Positions 1-8,302 are shown, counted from the stretch's first letter. The stretch is DNA of 36,784 nt from an uncultured SAR86 cluster bacterium (GCA_902556355.1 CACDVW010000012.1:1-36784); one strand, 5' to 3'. Translations and numbers: made by a program. Notes: a model not told the origin generated them from the letters alone.

Positions 1-1
1 T

Positions 2-913
2 GAGATTTCACAGCTTCTAAGTGATGCATCATTCATTTTATATGATAAAAAATTTGTTCAGAAATCAAGCTTGCTCAGCAAATTTACTGACTATAAACCC
101 ATCAAGAAACAAAACCCAATTTATCCAACTCAGATGCAAAATAGAGGAAAAATGGGCTATGTTATTGTTGAGTATGACATCCTTACAAACGGAAGAACTG
201 CTAATCATAATGTTTTTAAAGGCATGTGTGGAGATCCTACCAACCCCAAAGCAAAATATGTTCCATGTCGTTTTTTTGATCGCTCAACTTTACAAGCCGC
301 AAGAAAACTAGAATATAAACCAACAACATATAATCAATCTCCAATTATTTTTAAAAAGGCCAAACATAGGTTTACTTATATAATGGATCTACCATTGGAT
401 GAAGTTTATAGCGGTGGAAGTGCTTATCAAGAGTTGCTCTCAAGAATTGATGCTAATGATTTAGAAAAATCGCTGTCAATAGCAAATAAGAATCTAAAAA
501 AAGATCCCTTATTTGTATACCAAAAGGCAAGAATAGCCTGCATTCAGAACAGATATTTAGAATGTATCGACTTGTTAAATGATTTTGATAACAAAATTCT
601 AGAACAAGACAAACAAGTTTCAGAGGTTATCCATGTGACGTCATTCACTATGCTTATATATGCATTATTTAATCTTAATAGATATGATGAGATTATTGAT
701 TTAGAGGAGTTTTATTTGCCATATGCCAGAGAACAAAAAAATTATAAAGATGTTCTAGCTGTAACCAACCTTTACATAGCAGCTGCATATATTAATTTAG
801 GAAATCTGCAAAAAGGTATTTATTACATGGCTCTTGCAAGCAAAAATACAACATTAAATTCTGAAAAAGAATTCATAGACTCATTTATAGAAAAGATATC
901 TAGCTATTTATAG
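2..913 (+). CDS. TonB C-terminal-domain protein with TPR-like tail (5' partial)
   Basis: The reading frame is open to the left edge of the window, so the true start lies outside; 303 residues are visible. Visible residues of about 38-110 look like a TonB C-terminal domain: a P-x-YP lead-in, then RGKMGYVIVEYDI, NGR, FDRSTLQAARKLEYKP. An insertion between the strands is flanked by two cysteines 13 residues apart, which could form a disulfide if the protein is periplasmic. The rest (about visible residues 140-300) is helical and TPR-like, with repeated A/Y/L patterns such as LFVYQKARIACIQNRYLE and YIAAAYINLGNLQKGIYYMA. A TonB_C domain normally sits at the extreme C-terminus, so following it with helices is unusual. 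It could act as an energy transducer or as a periplasmic scaffold; no partner genes are visible. It converges on the next gene with a 14-base overlap. Confidence 0.7.
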   Translation, partial: EISQLLSDASFILYDKKFVQKSSLLSKFTDYKPIKKQNPIYPTQMQNRGKMGYVIVEYDILTNGRTANHNVFKGMCGDPTNPKAKYVPCRFFDRSTLQAARKLEYKPTTYNQSPIIFKKAKHRFTYIMDLPLDEVYSGGSAYQELLSRIDANDLEKSLSIANKNLKKDPLFVYQKARIACIQNRYLECIDLLNDFDNKILEQDKQVSEVIHVTSFTMLIYALFNLNRYDEIIDLEEFYLPYAREQKNYKDVLAVTNLYIAAAYINLGNLQKGIYYMALASKNTTLNSEKEFIDSFIEKISSYL

Positions 914-1415
914 ACCCAGACCACTTTGTAGGTTTGTAATTTAATTCATCTGATTTAAGAATAATTATTCCATGAAGTTTTCTTAGGTCAGATATTTTCA
1001 TATCAAGATAGTTTTCAGGCATTTGAAAGGGCCATTTTTTTTTCATTTTACGAGTTCTGAAGAAAACCTTTCTTTTAATGGAAAGAGTATTCCAATAAAG
1101 GCCTAAAAAACCCTTGATTCCTAATTCACTCATCAGTCTTTTTTGAAGGTCCTTGATTTGTGGAAGCTTTGCATAGCTAAGAAGATATCTCCATTTAAAA
1201 GAGGAGCCCCATAGGACCCATGTATCTAATATAGCCTCCTGGTCAATTGATATATCAAGACCAAAAATTACATGCGTACAATCATGGTCGCGTAATAGGT
1301 ATCCAGATTCTGAGCTATCCTTTATTATTTCTTTTGATTCAGGAAAAGATTGGTAATAGCATTCTAATCCTTCTCTTAAGGTTAATTCACAATCTTGCTT
1401 TTGGTATTCAAGCAC
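900..1415 (-). CDS. Coq4-like ubiquinone biosynthesis protein
   Basis: This 171-residue protein carries HDCTH at residues 44-48 and a glutamate at 60, which fits the HDxxHx11E metal-binding motif of the Coq4 family. The preceding LREGLECYY segment also resembles Coq4 proteins. Coq4 is needed for coenzyme Q synthesis in eukaryotes and many bacteria and has been linked to C1 decarboxylation/hydroxylation of the quinone ring. It begins with GTG and overlaps the end of engB by 8 bases, so translation is probably coupled. The C-terminal third is basic (KRKVFFRTRKMKKKW) and less recognisable. Four ubiquinone genes (ubiK, ubiJ, ubiB, ubiE) lie elsewhere in this window, which fits the assignment but does not prove it. 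Confidence 0.6.
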   Translation of the reverse strand: MLEYQKQDCELTLREGLECYYQSFPESKEIIKDSSESGYLLRDHDCTHVIFGLDISIDQEAILDTWVLWGSSFKWRYLLSYAKLPQIKDLQKRLMSELGIKGFLGLYWNTLSIKRKVFFRTRKMKKKWPFQMPENYLDMKISDLRKLHGIIILKSDELNYKPTKWSGSINS

Positions 1416-1992
1416 TTGAAAAGTTTAGTATTTCCTTAGATAGCTTGTCAAAACCGGTGATATCTTTTGAAGATACTGTTATAGCTTCGACACCAACCAT
1501 ATTTTTATTTACTTGAGAAAGGGCTTTATTTTTTTGATTGTTGGAGAGTTTATCGCTTTTGGTTAATACAGGAATGAAAGGAACATTCTCACCATTACAT
1601 AAGCTAATCATATCTTTATCACGATCTTTTAGTGGGTGTCTGATATCCATAAAAATAACAACAGCTCTTAGGGACTCTCTTCTGGCAAAGTATTCCTCTA
1701 GAAGAGGGGCCCAGTCCTTTCTTTTATATGAGCTAGATTTCGCAAAGCCATATCCTGGCAAGTCTACTAACTTAAGAGAATCATTTACTTTAAAAAAATT
1801 AATTTCAGTTGTTCTTCCTGGAGTCTTGCTAATTCTTGCCAATTTTGGGTTGCCTGTTAATGCATTAAGAGCGCTCGATTTTCCAGCATTAGATCTTCCT
1901 GCCAAAAGAATCTCATCACCCACATCTTCTGGTAAGTTTTTATACTTGGTTACCCCAAGCATGAATTTTGTATCTTTAAAAAGGTTTTTCAT
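1408..1992 (-). CDS. engB: Ribosome biogenesis GTPase YihA/EngB
   Basis: EngB is a TrmE-Era-EngA-like GTPase needed for large-subunit ribosome assembly. The 194-residue protein has the usual length. It shows the P-loop GRSNAGKSS near residue 32, a switch region around KTPGRTTEINFF, the G3 motif DLPGYG and the G4 motif TKSD. The start is an ATG, with the family's expected F(M/L)xGVTKxxNLPED segment just after it. It lies divergent from cytochrome c4, a linkage also found in Pseudomonas-type genomes. The Coq4-like gene follows with an 8-base overlap. Confidence 0.95.
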   Translation of the reverse strand: MKNLFKDTKFMLGVTKYKNLPEDVGDEILLAGRSNAGKSSALNALTGNPKLARISKTPGRTTEINFFKVNDSLKLVDLPGYGFAKSSSYKRKDWAPLLEEYFARRESLRAVVIFMDIRHPLKDRDKDMISLCNGENVPFIPVLTKSDKLSNNQKNKALSQVNKNMVGVEAITVSSKDITGFDKLSKEILNFSSA

Positions 1993-1999
1993 TTAATCG

Positions 2000-2028
2000 T
2001 TTATATCATACCAACCTATGTTTATAAT
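2000..2028 (+). promoter_or_regulatory. Candidate sigma70-type promoter for cytochrome c4
   Basis: A perfect TATAAT lies at 2023-2028 in the 67-base space between engB and the cytochrome c4 start at 2060. A weak -35 candidate (TTTATA at 2000-2005) sits 17 bases upstream. The predicted start near 2035 leaves a leader of about 25 bases. No clear Shine-Dalgarno sequence precedes the ATG. AT-rich spacers produce such boxes by chance, so this is tentative. Confidence 0.4.
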
Positions 2029-2059
2029 ACACATCACAAAGACACACTTATTTAGTTTT

Positions 2060-2725
2060 ATGAAATCATTTTTGATATTAATAGCTTCTTTTGGTTTAGC
2101 GTTTAATACCTATGCAGCTGAGAAATCACTTAGCTCGGAAGATATGCCTAAAGGGTTTGAGACAGGAGATGCTTCTGCTGGCTCATCTCTTGTTGAGTCA
2201 TGTGTTGCATGCCATGGCACAGATGGTAATAGCATAAACACTGATTGGCCTAAGCTGGCAGGACAAAATCAAAAGTATTTATACGAACAGTTAAAATATT
2301 TTAAAAGCGGCGAAAGAAATAATGCTTTAATGATGTCAGTTACACCATATTTACAGTCTTTAAATGAGAAAGACTTATTGGATATAGCAGCTTTTTATAG
2401 TTCAAATATATCTACTGGTGGCCAGGCAAAAAATGATACAGAGTTGCTTGAGCTTGGAACAAAGTTATATAGATTTGGTGACATTAAAAAGCAAATACCT
2501 GCATGTACCTCATGCCACTCTGTTTATGGTGATGGTAATAATTTAGCAAACTATCCTTCAGTTGCAGGTCAACAAGTTGGATATTTAGTATCATCTTTGA
2601 AGGCATATAGGTCTAAAGAAAGAAATGCTGGTGAACAATCTTTAGTTATGCAATCTATAGCTGAGAACCTAACTGATAATGAGATAGATGCATTAGCTAA
2701 CTATATGCATGGGTTATATAAATAA
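2060..2725 (+). CDS. Diheme cytochrome c4
   Basis: This is a periplasmic diheme c-type cytochrome that carries electrons toward terminal oxidases. It has 221 residues: a signal peptide (MKSFLILIASFGLAFNTYA) then two similar halves, each with one heme site (CVACH and CTSCH) and later conserved motifs (KLAGQNQKYLYEQLKYFKSGER and SVAGQQVGYLVSSLKAY) with distal Met candidates (MMSV, VMQS). I chose the ATG at 2060 because the upstream in-frame ATG would add a non-signal extension. The stop codon overlaps the ATG of dsbA (TAATG). The engB-c4-dsbA order is typical of gammaproteobacteria. Confidence 0.92.
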   Translation: MKSFLILIASFGLAFNTYAAEKSLSSEDMPKGFETGDASAGSSLVESCVACHGTDGNSINTDWPKLAGQNQKYLYEQLKYFKSGERNNALMMSVTPYLQSLNEKDLLDIAAFYSSNISTGGQAKNDTELLELGTKLYRFGDIKKQIPACTSCHSVYGDGNNLANYPSVAGQQVGYLVSSLKAYRSKERNAGEQSLVMQSIAENLTDNEIDALANYMHGLYK

Positions 2726-3345
2726 TGAATTTTTTAAACAAGGTACTTCAATTTTCGTTTATAGCAATTTTTACTATAACAATAAGTGCTGAATATAAAC
2801 TTGGTAGAGATTACAAATTAGTAAGCAACCCATTGCCAGTTAAGAAAGATGGGATAGTTGAGGTAACAGAGTCTTTTTGGTATGGGTGCTATGGCTGTTA
2901 CTCTTTTGAGCCCGTTGTAAATGACTGGGCTTCCAAACAAGAATCACATGTAAAATTTAGAAAAATGCCAGTCTCATGGGGCCCGGTCCATAAATTACAT
3001 GCAAAACTCTATTACACAATTGAATCTCTAAAGCTTGACCCATCAACTCATTCAGCAGTCTTCGTTACTATGCATAAAGAAGGCAATATGCTTCAAAGAG
3101 AAAGTAGTGTAAAAAACTTTCTATCAAAGTTTGATGTGGCGCCAGAGATTACAGAAAAATATTTAAGTTCTTTTTCTATTAATCAGCGAATAAACAGGGA
3201 TGCAAAACATGCTAAGCAGCTATTATTAACTTCTACTCCTATGATAGTAGTGGACGGCACATACATTATTGAAAATAGAGGATCTTTTGCAGATATGCTT
3301 AAAGTTGCTGATTATGTTATTGAACTTCAAAGACCAAACTCTTAG
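2725..3345 (+). CDS. dsbA: Thiol:disulfide interchange protein DsbA-like (CYGC active site)
   Basis: DsbA is a periplasmic dithiol oxidase that introduces disulfides into exported proteins. The 206-residue protein has a signal peptide (about residues 1-21), a conserved FWYGC...CYSFEP active-site region with cysteines 55 and 58, and the cis-proline loop TSTPMIV with Pro172. The total length fits the family. The dipeptide between the cysteines is Tyr-Gly, whereas most DsbA proteins have Pro-His; this dipeptide sets redox potential. The gene starts on the last base of the cytochrome c4 stop codon, so the pair is translationally coupled, as in related bacteria. A monoheme cytochrome follows 7 bases later. 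Confidence 0.88.
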   Translation: MNFLNKVLQFSFIAIFTITISAEYKLGRDYKLVSNPLPVKKDGIVEVTESFWYGCYGCYSFEPVVNDWASKQESHVKFRKMPVSWGPVHKLHAKLYYTIESLKLDPSTHSAVFVTMHKEGNMLQRESSVKNFLSKFDVAPEITEKYLSSFSINQRINRDAKHAKQLLLTSTPMIVVDGTYIIENRGSFADMLKVADYVIELQRPNS

Positions 3346-3352
3346 GAATAAT

Positions 3353-3751
3353 ATGAAAAATAAATACTACTTATATATCTTACCTTTATGTGCAATATTT
3401 CTTTTTAATGGCAAAAAATATGATGAATCTGTCATAGAAAGAATACACCTTAATGTGAATATATGTCTTGAAGGTCAAGAGTGTGGTGAAGTTGCTGCTG
3501 TCGCAGATGCAGGAACAGGATCAAAAGGAACTAAGCTCTACGCTGGTTGTATTGCATGCCATGGCGCAAAAGGTGAAGGTGGAATTGGACCTTCATTCAA
3601 AGGTCAGAAAAGTGACTATATTGCAGCAGCTCTCAATGAATACAAAAACAATATTGAAAGAGGCCCGCAAAGTGCACTTATGTATGCTCAAGCAGCAGCA
3701 CTTTCTGAAAGTGACATAAAAGAGTTATCAAAGTATATAGTTACTCTTTAG
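3353..3751 (+). CDS. Monoheme class I cytochrome c (c5/c553-like)
   Basis: This 132-residue exported protein has a short N-terminal hydrophobic segment (YYLYILPLCAIFLF), an Ala/Gly-rich linker, and one heme-binding site CIACH. It then has GIGPSFKGQKSDYI and a Met-containing axial-ligand region (SALMYAQAAALSESDIKELSKYI). The start at 3353 was chosen because it gives a plausible signal/anchor and has AGGAAT just upstream; a longer frame opens inside dsbA. The signal segment lacks a clear cleavage site, so it may remain membrane-anchored. It probably shuttles electrons together with cytochrome c4. It converges on ubiK with an 11-base overlap. Confidence 0.85.
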   Translation: MKNKYYLYILPLCAIFLFNGKKYDESVIERIHLNVNICLEGQECGEVAAVADAGTGSKGTKLYAGCIACHGAKGEGGIGPSFKGQKSDYIAAALNEYKNNIERGPQSALMYAQAAALSESDIKELSKYIVTL

Positions 3752-3980
3752 TTTTATTCTCAAGATCAATTATTCTTTTTTCTAAGTTATCAGCCAACCT
3801 TTCTAAAGCTGTATATTTTGATTTAGAAATATAACCACTTTTTTCAATTAGCTTTTCTGTTTCAGGCCCAATAACTTTTTGTAAGTTTTGTAAAAAATCA
3901 GAGGGCAAGATATCTTTAACAACACTCATTTCTTTTTTAAGAATATTAATTATGGCTTTTGAAAGCTCATCTTGATTCAT
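3741..3980 (-). CDS. ubiK: Ubiquinone biosynthesis accessory factor UbiK (YqiC/BMFP family)
   Basis: This 79-residue protein matches the UbiK/YqiC family: an N-terminal helix ([13 protein letters not shown]), a central KVIGPETEKLIEKSGYISKSKY segment, and a C-terminal coiled coil (TALERLADNLEKRIIDLE). UbiK forms a trimer with UbiJ that supports aerobic ubiquinone synthesis; UbiJ is encoded at 19603-20100 here. The ATG at 3980 was chosen over an upstream TTG because TTGAGGAAAAAT gives it a Shine-Dalgarno sequence. It overlaps the end of the HAD phosphatase gene by 14 bases and ends the long leftward operon. Confidence 0.85.
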   Translation of the reverse strand: MNQDELSKAIINILKKEMSVVKDILPSDFLQNLQKVIGPETEKLIEKSGYISKSKYTALERLADNLEKRIIDLENKTKE

Positions 3981-4677
3981 ATTTTTCCTCAATAATTTTC
4001 GCTAAACCTTGCCAATCGTAAAATTGATTAGGCTTTTCAAAATCTTGTTTCCACAAAGCTCTCGTATTATTAAACCATAAGACCTCTATACCAAGAGCAT
4101 GTGCGCCAAAAATATCATTAATCTGATGATCTCCTATATGAAGCATTTCACTATATTGAAGGTTGGGAATATGGCTCTTAGCTAATTCAAAATGTGATTT
4201 ATTGGGTTTGCTATCTTGTGCTTCAAGAGAGCTAATTGAAAATTTAAAATATTTTCCAATTGATAGTTTATAAATATCTGCATTGCCGTTAGTAAGGACT
4301 CCAAGCATATAATTTTCTGACAGAGTTTTAAGAGCACCTTCCACACCAGGAAATAATTCAATCTCATGTCTTTTTTTAAGAAAATAGGCAAATGCTTCTT
4401 CCGCAAGTTTTGTAATATCATTATCAGATGCAAGGCCCTTGATTTTTTCTTTAAAAATCTCAATTCTAAGTTTACCTATATCCCACGCGATACTTTTATC
4501 TTTCTTTATCAGAGTTTCTCTTAGTTGGAGAAAATCATTTAAGTCTCCCCATTCAATTGTTCCAACCCTATCTTCAATCCATTCTCTAGTTTTAATTTCA
4601 GCATTGGTTATTGTTGGTTTGTTATCCCAAAGTGTGTCATCAAGATCAAATGTAATCATCTTAATTTCATTAGTCAT
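3967..4677 (-). CDS. yigB: HAD-superfamily phosphatase, YigB-like
   Basis: A HAD subfamily IA hydrolase of 236 residues. Motif I is DLDDT at residues 11-15 with the nucleophile Asp11 and Asp13, motif II is TNG, the motif III Lys lies in the SKPN region, and motif IV is [11 protein letters not shown]. It sits directly downstream of xerC, as yigB does in E. coli, where the enzyme dephosphorylates FMN and a riboflavin-pathway intermediate. Substrate is inferred from position and similarity, not from specific residues. Its ATG overlaps the xerC stop (ATGA). Confidence 0.82.
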   Translation of the reverse strand: MTNEIKMITFDLDDTLWDNKPTITNAEIKTREWIEDRVGTIEWGDLNDFLQLRETLIKKDKSIAWDIGKLRIEIFKEKIKGLASDNDITKLAEEAFAYFLKKRHEIELFPGVEGALKTLSENYMLGVLTNGNADIYKLSIGKYFKFSISSLEAQDSKPNKSHFELAKSHIPNLQYSEMLHIGDHQINDIFGAHALGIEVLWFNNTRALWKQDFEKPNQFYDWQGLAKIIEEKYESR

Positions 4678-5570
4678 TTTTTCGCTCTTGGATGCGCTTG
4701 ATCATAAATCTTAACAAGATGTTGATAGTCTAATTTAGTATATATTTGGGTTGTAGATAATGAGCTATGTCCTAATAATTCTTGTATAGTTCTAAGATCG
4801 CCACTGGATTCTAACATGTGAGTGGCAAAGCTATGTCTTAACATATGAGGGTGAATTGGAGGCAGGCCTTGCTTTAATGCTAATCTTTTTAATCTTAATT
4901 GTATGCTCCTAACTGTTAATCTTGAACCTTTTAAATTTATGAACAGGGCACTAGATTTATCAGAGTACTTAGAACGTTCTAAAATCCAATTTTCTATAGC
5001 GGCCTTCGCATATCTACCAATTGGGACCAACCTGGTTTTAGATCCTTTGCCCAAAACTCTTAGAAAAGACATTTCTTCTTCGAAGTCCTCTAAATTAATA
5101 TTTGCAGCCTCTGAAACCCTTAATCCTGATGAGTACATTAATTCAACAATTGCCAGATCACGCATTTCAAGAGAATCAGTTGGTTTAAAATTTAGTAACT
5201 GACTGACATCTTCAGGTGACAACACTTCAGGTAGATAACTGGGAGCCTTTGGTGCTGTAATTAGGTCAAAAGGTGATGAGTCAATTAAAGAATTTTTTCT
5301 AAGAAATTTAAAAAAACCTTTTGCAGATGAAAGATGTCTTTGGATGCTTCTAGGATTATTCTCTAAAGCATAAAGACTTCCAAGCCATCCAGAGCATACT
5401 GAATCATCGATGTCATAGTAGGTGGATATATTTATAGACTGTAAATATTTAGATAATTTTTTTAGATCTCTTTGATAAGAACTAGAAGTATTTTTTGAAA
5501 GATTTTTAACTTCAGAAATATAATTTATATAAAGCTCTATATCTTTATTAACAAAATATTTTTCAGGCAT
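4674..5570 (-). CDS. xerC: Tyrosine recombinase XerC
   Basis: XerC, with XerD, resolves chromosome dimers at dif. The 298-residue protein has an N-terminal SAM-like core-binding domain and a C-terminal catalytic domain. Catalytic residues counted from the chosen ATG are Arg151 (SSGLRVSEA), a Lys in GKGSKTR, His242 and Arg245 ([14 protein letters not shown]), His268 ([12 protein letters not shown]) and nucleophile Tyr277. The C-terminal DQAHPRAKK matches XerC proteins rather than XerD. The ATG at 5570 overlaps the end of the DUF484 gene by 8 bases; a TTG four codons upstream is the alternative start. The dapF-DUF484-xerC-yigB order is the classic gammaproteobacterial one. Confidence 0.93.
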   Translation of the reverse strand: MPEKYFVNKDIELYINYISEVKNLSKNTSSSYQRDLKKLSKYLQSINISTYYDIDDSVCSGWLGSLYALENNPRSIQRHLSSAKGFFKFLRKNSLIDSSPFDLITAPKAPSYLPEVLSPEDVSQLLNFKPTDSLEMRDLAIVELMYSSGLRVSEAANINLEDFEEEMSFLRVLGKGSKTRLVPIGRYAKAAIENWILERSKYSDKSSALFINLKGSRLTVRSIQLRLKRLALKQGLPPIHPHMLRHSFATHMLESSGDLRTIQELLGHSSLSTTQIYTKLDYQHLVKIYDQAHPRAKK

Positions 5571-6201
5571 TAAGGCTGTCAATCGATTGGAATTTTTTTT
5601 CTAAGATATCTCTTATATATTCTATAAAAGTTGTATCCTCATCTCCAAGATACCTAGTTCTCTCATAGCTACCAAGCTTAAGTAAACCTATCTCTGATTT
5701 ATTAACTAAAACAGCTATAGCCAATGACTCAATCTTCTTATCATTAAACAAGAACTCCATTTTTTCATTGGAAAAAGATCCACAATGAATAGCACCTTTA
5801 TGAAAAGACATACCAGTCTTTTGTTCAATATCATCTATTTTTGAATTGGAATAAAAATCTAATTGACAGTTATTTACGTTAAAACTTTTTTTAAAATCAT
5901 TTTGAACAGTATTTATAATCTCATTCTTATCTAAAGCTTCTAGAATAGACAAAGTGAGCTCTTTAGACTTGTTAAATAAATCTTCATTTAACTGTGCTGT
6001 TTGAATAAAAGAAGTTAAAAGATTCATTAAGTCTTTCTGCTCATCTCTGAGCTTATTAATTTGTCGTTCAAGCAGGGATGATGCAGAGCTTGATGAATCT
6101 TTAAATTTCATCTCACTAAGAAGAGATTCTCTTGATTCAAAAAAATCTATATTGTCGAGTAAAAATAATTCGACATCTTTTGAGTTTAATTTTTTAGACA
6201 T
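5563..6201 (-). CDS. DUF484 family protein (GAF-like)
   Basis: This 212-residue protein lies between dapF and xerC, the usual place for DUF484 proteins. It has an N-terminal helical segment ([17 protein letters not shown]), a coiled coil ([20 protein letters not shown]), and a GAF-like C-terminal domain ending in [19 protein letters not shown] and [19 protein letters not shown]. Function is unknown; the family is often annotated as GAF-containing and tied to recombination only by gene position. It overlaps both neighbours by 8 bases. Confidence 0.82.
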   Translation of the reverse strand: MSKKLNSKDVELFLLDNIDFFESRESLLSEMKFKDSSSSASSLLERQINKLRDEQKDLMNLLTSFIQTAQLNEDLFNKSKELTLSILEALDKNEIINTVQNDFKKSFNVNNCQLDFYSNSKIDDIEQKTGMSFHKGAIHCGSFSNEKMEFLFNDKKIESLAIAVLVNKSEIGLLKLGSYERTRYLGDEDTTFIEYIRDILEKKFQSIDSLNA

Positions 6202-6967
6202 CTATATTTCCTGAATATATATATTTAGCTGGTCCCATCATTTCTATATTAGCATTATTTTTTTTAATAAAATTGAGTTCTCCTCCAGGAGATATAGTCT
6301 TAAATTTATTTTTAATACACAAAGATGTAACCGCTAAAGCAGCCGATCCACAAGAAAATGTTTCACCAACACCGTTCTCATAAGTTCTCATTTCAGCAAT
6401 ATTCTTTGATACTTTGTATATTGATAAATTAAACCCAAAAGGCTTTATTAATTTTTCAAGATTTTTATATATTGAATCTAAGTCTTTCTTTTTTATTGAG
6501 GGCGATTTAATGCATAGATGCATATTCCCTGCATCCACCAAATCAAATTTATCTGAAATTAATTTTGCAAGTTTTGAATGAAGCTTAGTATCTATATATG
6601 GTGATGGTATTTCTAGTAATGCCTTAACTTGATTTTTAAAAGGCTCACATAATACATGCCTGTTTTTAGTTTTAAAAATAATAGATTTTTTTGGAGCATA
6701 ATTATTACGCCAGACATATGAAGCAGCACATCTTATTCCATTAAGACACATTGAAGCTTCACCGCCATCGGCATTAAAAAACCTTATTGAAAAATCAAAA
6801 CTATCCTTTGTGGGCGGACCAATTAGAATTACTTGATCAAAACCAATACCAAAATTCCTATCTGATAGTATCTTAATTTTTGATTTTGATAATTTATAAG
6901 TATTTTCTATTGAATTAATAACAATAAAATCATTGCCATTACCATGCATCTTATCAAAATTAATCAT
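6194..6967 (-). CDS. dapF: Diaminopimelate epimerase, divergent active site
   Basis: DapF interconverts LL- and meso-diaminopimelate for lysine and peptidoglycan synthesis. The 257-residue protein begins MINFDKMHGNGNDFIVI, a clear DapF start. It retains both catalytic cysteines, Cys74 and Cys206. Several usually invariant residues differ: CGNG is CLNG, GNPH is GNMH, the ERGxGET motif reads ENGVGET, and CGSGACA reads CGSAALA. It is also slightly shorter than the common length of about 275. The frame opens 24 codons upstream inside lysA, but the ATG at 6965-6967 is the homologous start and overlaps lysA by 8 bases. Position beside lysA strongly supports the role; the substitutions leave some doubt about exact specificity. 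Confidence 0.85.
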   Translation of the reverse strand: MINFDKMHGNGNDFIVINSIENTYKLSKSKIKILSDRNFGIGFDQVILIGPPTKDSFDFSIRFFNADGGEASMCLNGIRCAASYVWRNNYAPKKSIIFKTKNRHVLCEPFKNQVKALLEIPSPYIDTKLHSKLAKLISDKFDLVDAGNMHLCIKSPSIKKKDLDSIYKNLEKLIKPFGFNLSIYKVSKNIAEMRTYENGVGETFSCGSAALAVTSLCIKNKFKTISPGGELNFIKKNNANIEMMGPAKYIYSGNIDV

Positions 6968-8198
6968 TTTCAATCTTTTCCTTTTCAAGAAGATCATCAA
7001 GAGTTTCTCTTTGTCTAATGATCTTAGATTGATCTCCATCGATAAGAATTTCGCAGGCTTTTGGTCTTGAGTTGTAATTTGATGCCATTACAAAACCATA
7101 AGCACCAGCATTTTTAACAACAATCAAATCATCCTCATGTACATCAAGAGATGCATTCTTTGCTAGAAAATCTGATGATTCACATACTGGGCCAACAACA
7201 TTCCATTTTTTTAAATTATCTTTTTTATCTTTTACATTGCATATATCATGATGAGCTTTGTAGAGCGAGGGTCTCAAAAGATCGTTCATAGCAGCATCAA
7301 CAATCAAGAAATTATCTTTGATGTATTCAACCTTGGTTAGAAGAACTCCTGCATTTGCAGATATACTTCTCCCGGGCTCTAATATTAATCTTTCTTTTCT
7401 GTTTTTGAATTTATCTTCAAGACACGAGATAAGATCTAAAGGTGAGGGCGGGACTTCATTTTCATATGAAATACCTAGACCTCCTCCAAGGTCTAAAAAC
7501 TCTAGTGAAATATCAAAATTTTCTAATTCATCTGCTAACTCAAAAATTTTATCAGCTGATTTCATAAACCCGTCAAGATCTAATATTTGCGACCCAATGT
7601 GACAGGCAAGTCCAACTATTTTGAGATTTTTTGACTGGTGAGCATATTTGCACAAATCAATAACCTTTCTTGTGTCAGAAATTCCAAATTTGTCACCTTT
7701 TCTACCGGTAGTTATATAGTCATGTCCGCCTGAATCAATGTCAGGGTTAATTCTTATTGAAATTGGTGCTGGAGATTCAATGTCATCGGCAATTTTTTCA
7801 ATTCTGTAAAGCTCAGATTCAGACTCAACATTAAAAGACAAAATGCTACTATTAATTGCTTGTTGTATTTCACCCTTTGTTTTGCCTACTCCAGAAAAAA
7901 TAACCTTCTTTGGATCTGCGCCAATAGATAAGACTCTATGAAGTTCTCCACCAGATACAATATCAAACCCACAACCAGCATCTTTAATAATCTTTAATAT
8001 TGATAAGTTGCTAAGTGATTTAACTGCAAAACAGGCGAGGTTTCTAGTATTTGTAAATGAATTTACATATGCTTTAGCATTCTCTTCTATAGTTTTTTTT
8101 GAATAAACATATGAGGGCGTGCCATGTTTTTCTTCAAGCACTGAAAGATCAACGCCTTCACAATGTAGGATGTCATCTATGTATTTAAATGCATTCAT
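6960..8198 (-). CDS. lysA: Diaminopimelate decarboxylase
   Basis: LysA decarboxylates meso-diaminopimelate to lysine with PLP. The 412-residue protein is a fold-type III enzyme. The PLP lysine is Lys60 in FAVKSLSN (commonly AVKAN), and other motifs are HIGSQI, DLGGGLGI, EPGRSI and GPVCESSDFL with the second active-site cysteine, then GAYGF. The length is normal. The ATG overlaps the lptM stop (ATGA), and the 3' end overlaps dapF by 8 bases, giving the coupled lptM-lysA-dapF cassette typical of gammaproteobacteria. Confidence 0.95.
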   Translation of the reverse strand: MNAFKYIDDILHCEGVDLSVLEEKHGTPSYVYSKKTIEENAKAYVNSFTNTRNLACFAVKSLSNLSILKIIKDAGCGFDIVSGGELHRVLSIGADPKKVIFSGVGKTKGEIQQAINSSILSFNVESESELYRIEKIADDIESPAPISIRINPDIDSGGHDYITTGRKGDKFGISDTRKVIDLCKYAHQSKNLKIVGLACHIGSQILDLDGFMKSADKIFELADELENFDISLEFLDLGGGLGISYENEVPPSPLDLISCLEDKFKNRKERLILEPGRSISANAGVLLTKVEYIKDNFLIVDAAMNDLLRPSLYKAHHDICNVKDKKDNLKKWNVVGPVCESSDFLAKNASLDVHEDDLIVVKNAGAYGFVMASNYNSRPKACEILIDGDQSKIIRQRETLDDLLEKEKIEND

Positions 8199-8302
8199 TG
8201 TATTTTCGTAACAAAGTATGAATTAACTAATGGGCCTTTTACACCACAGCTAGATAAAGAAACCAAGATTAGCAAACTAAATATAATTTTGATTAAATTC
8301 AT
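8195..8302 (-). CDS. lptM: Small lipoprotein LptM (YifL-like)
   Basis: A 35-residue ORF starts at the ATG 8300-8302 and ends in TGA overlapping the lysA start. It encodes a hydrophobic signal (LIKIIFSLLILVSLSS) and a lipobox cysteine at residue 19 followed by GVKGPL, matching the CGLKGPLY signature of LptM/YifL. In E. coli LptM helps mature the LPS transporter LptD, and yifL sits directly upstream of dapF. The protein is very short, but lipobox, CGxKGPL motif and synteny agree. No Shine-Dalgarno sequence is visible; a strong inverted repeat ends two bases before the ATG. Confidence 0.82.
   Translation of the reverse strand: MNLIKIIFSLLILVSLSSCGVKGPLVNSYFVTKIQ

Noticed and set aside
3269-3352. 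N-terminal extension of the monoheme cytochrome reaching into dsbA
   Set aside because: The extension overlaps dsbA coding sequence and spoils the N-terminal signal/anchor; the ATG at 3353 has its own AGGAAT ribosome site.
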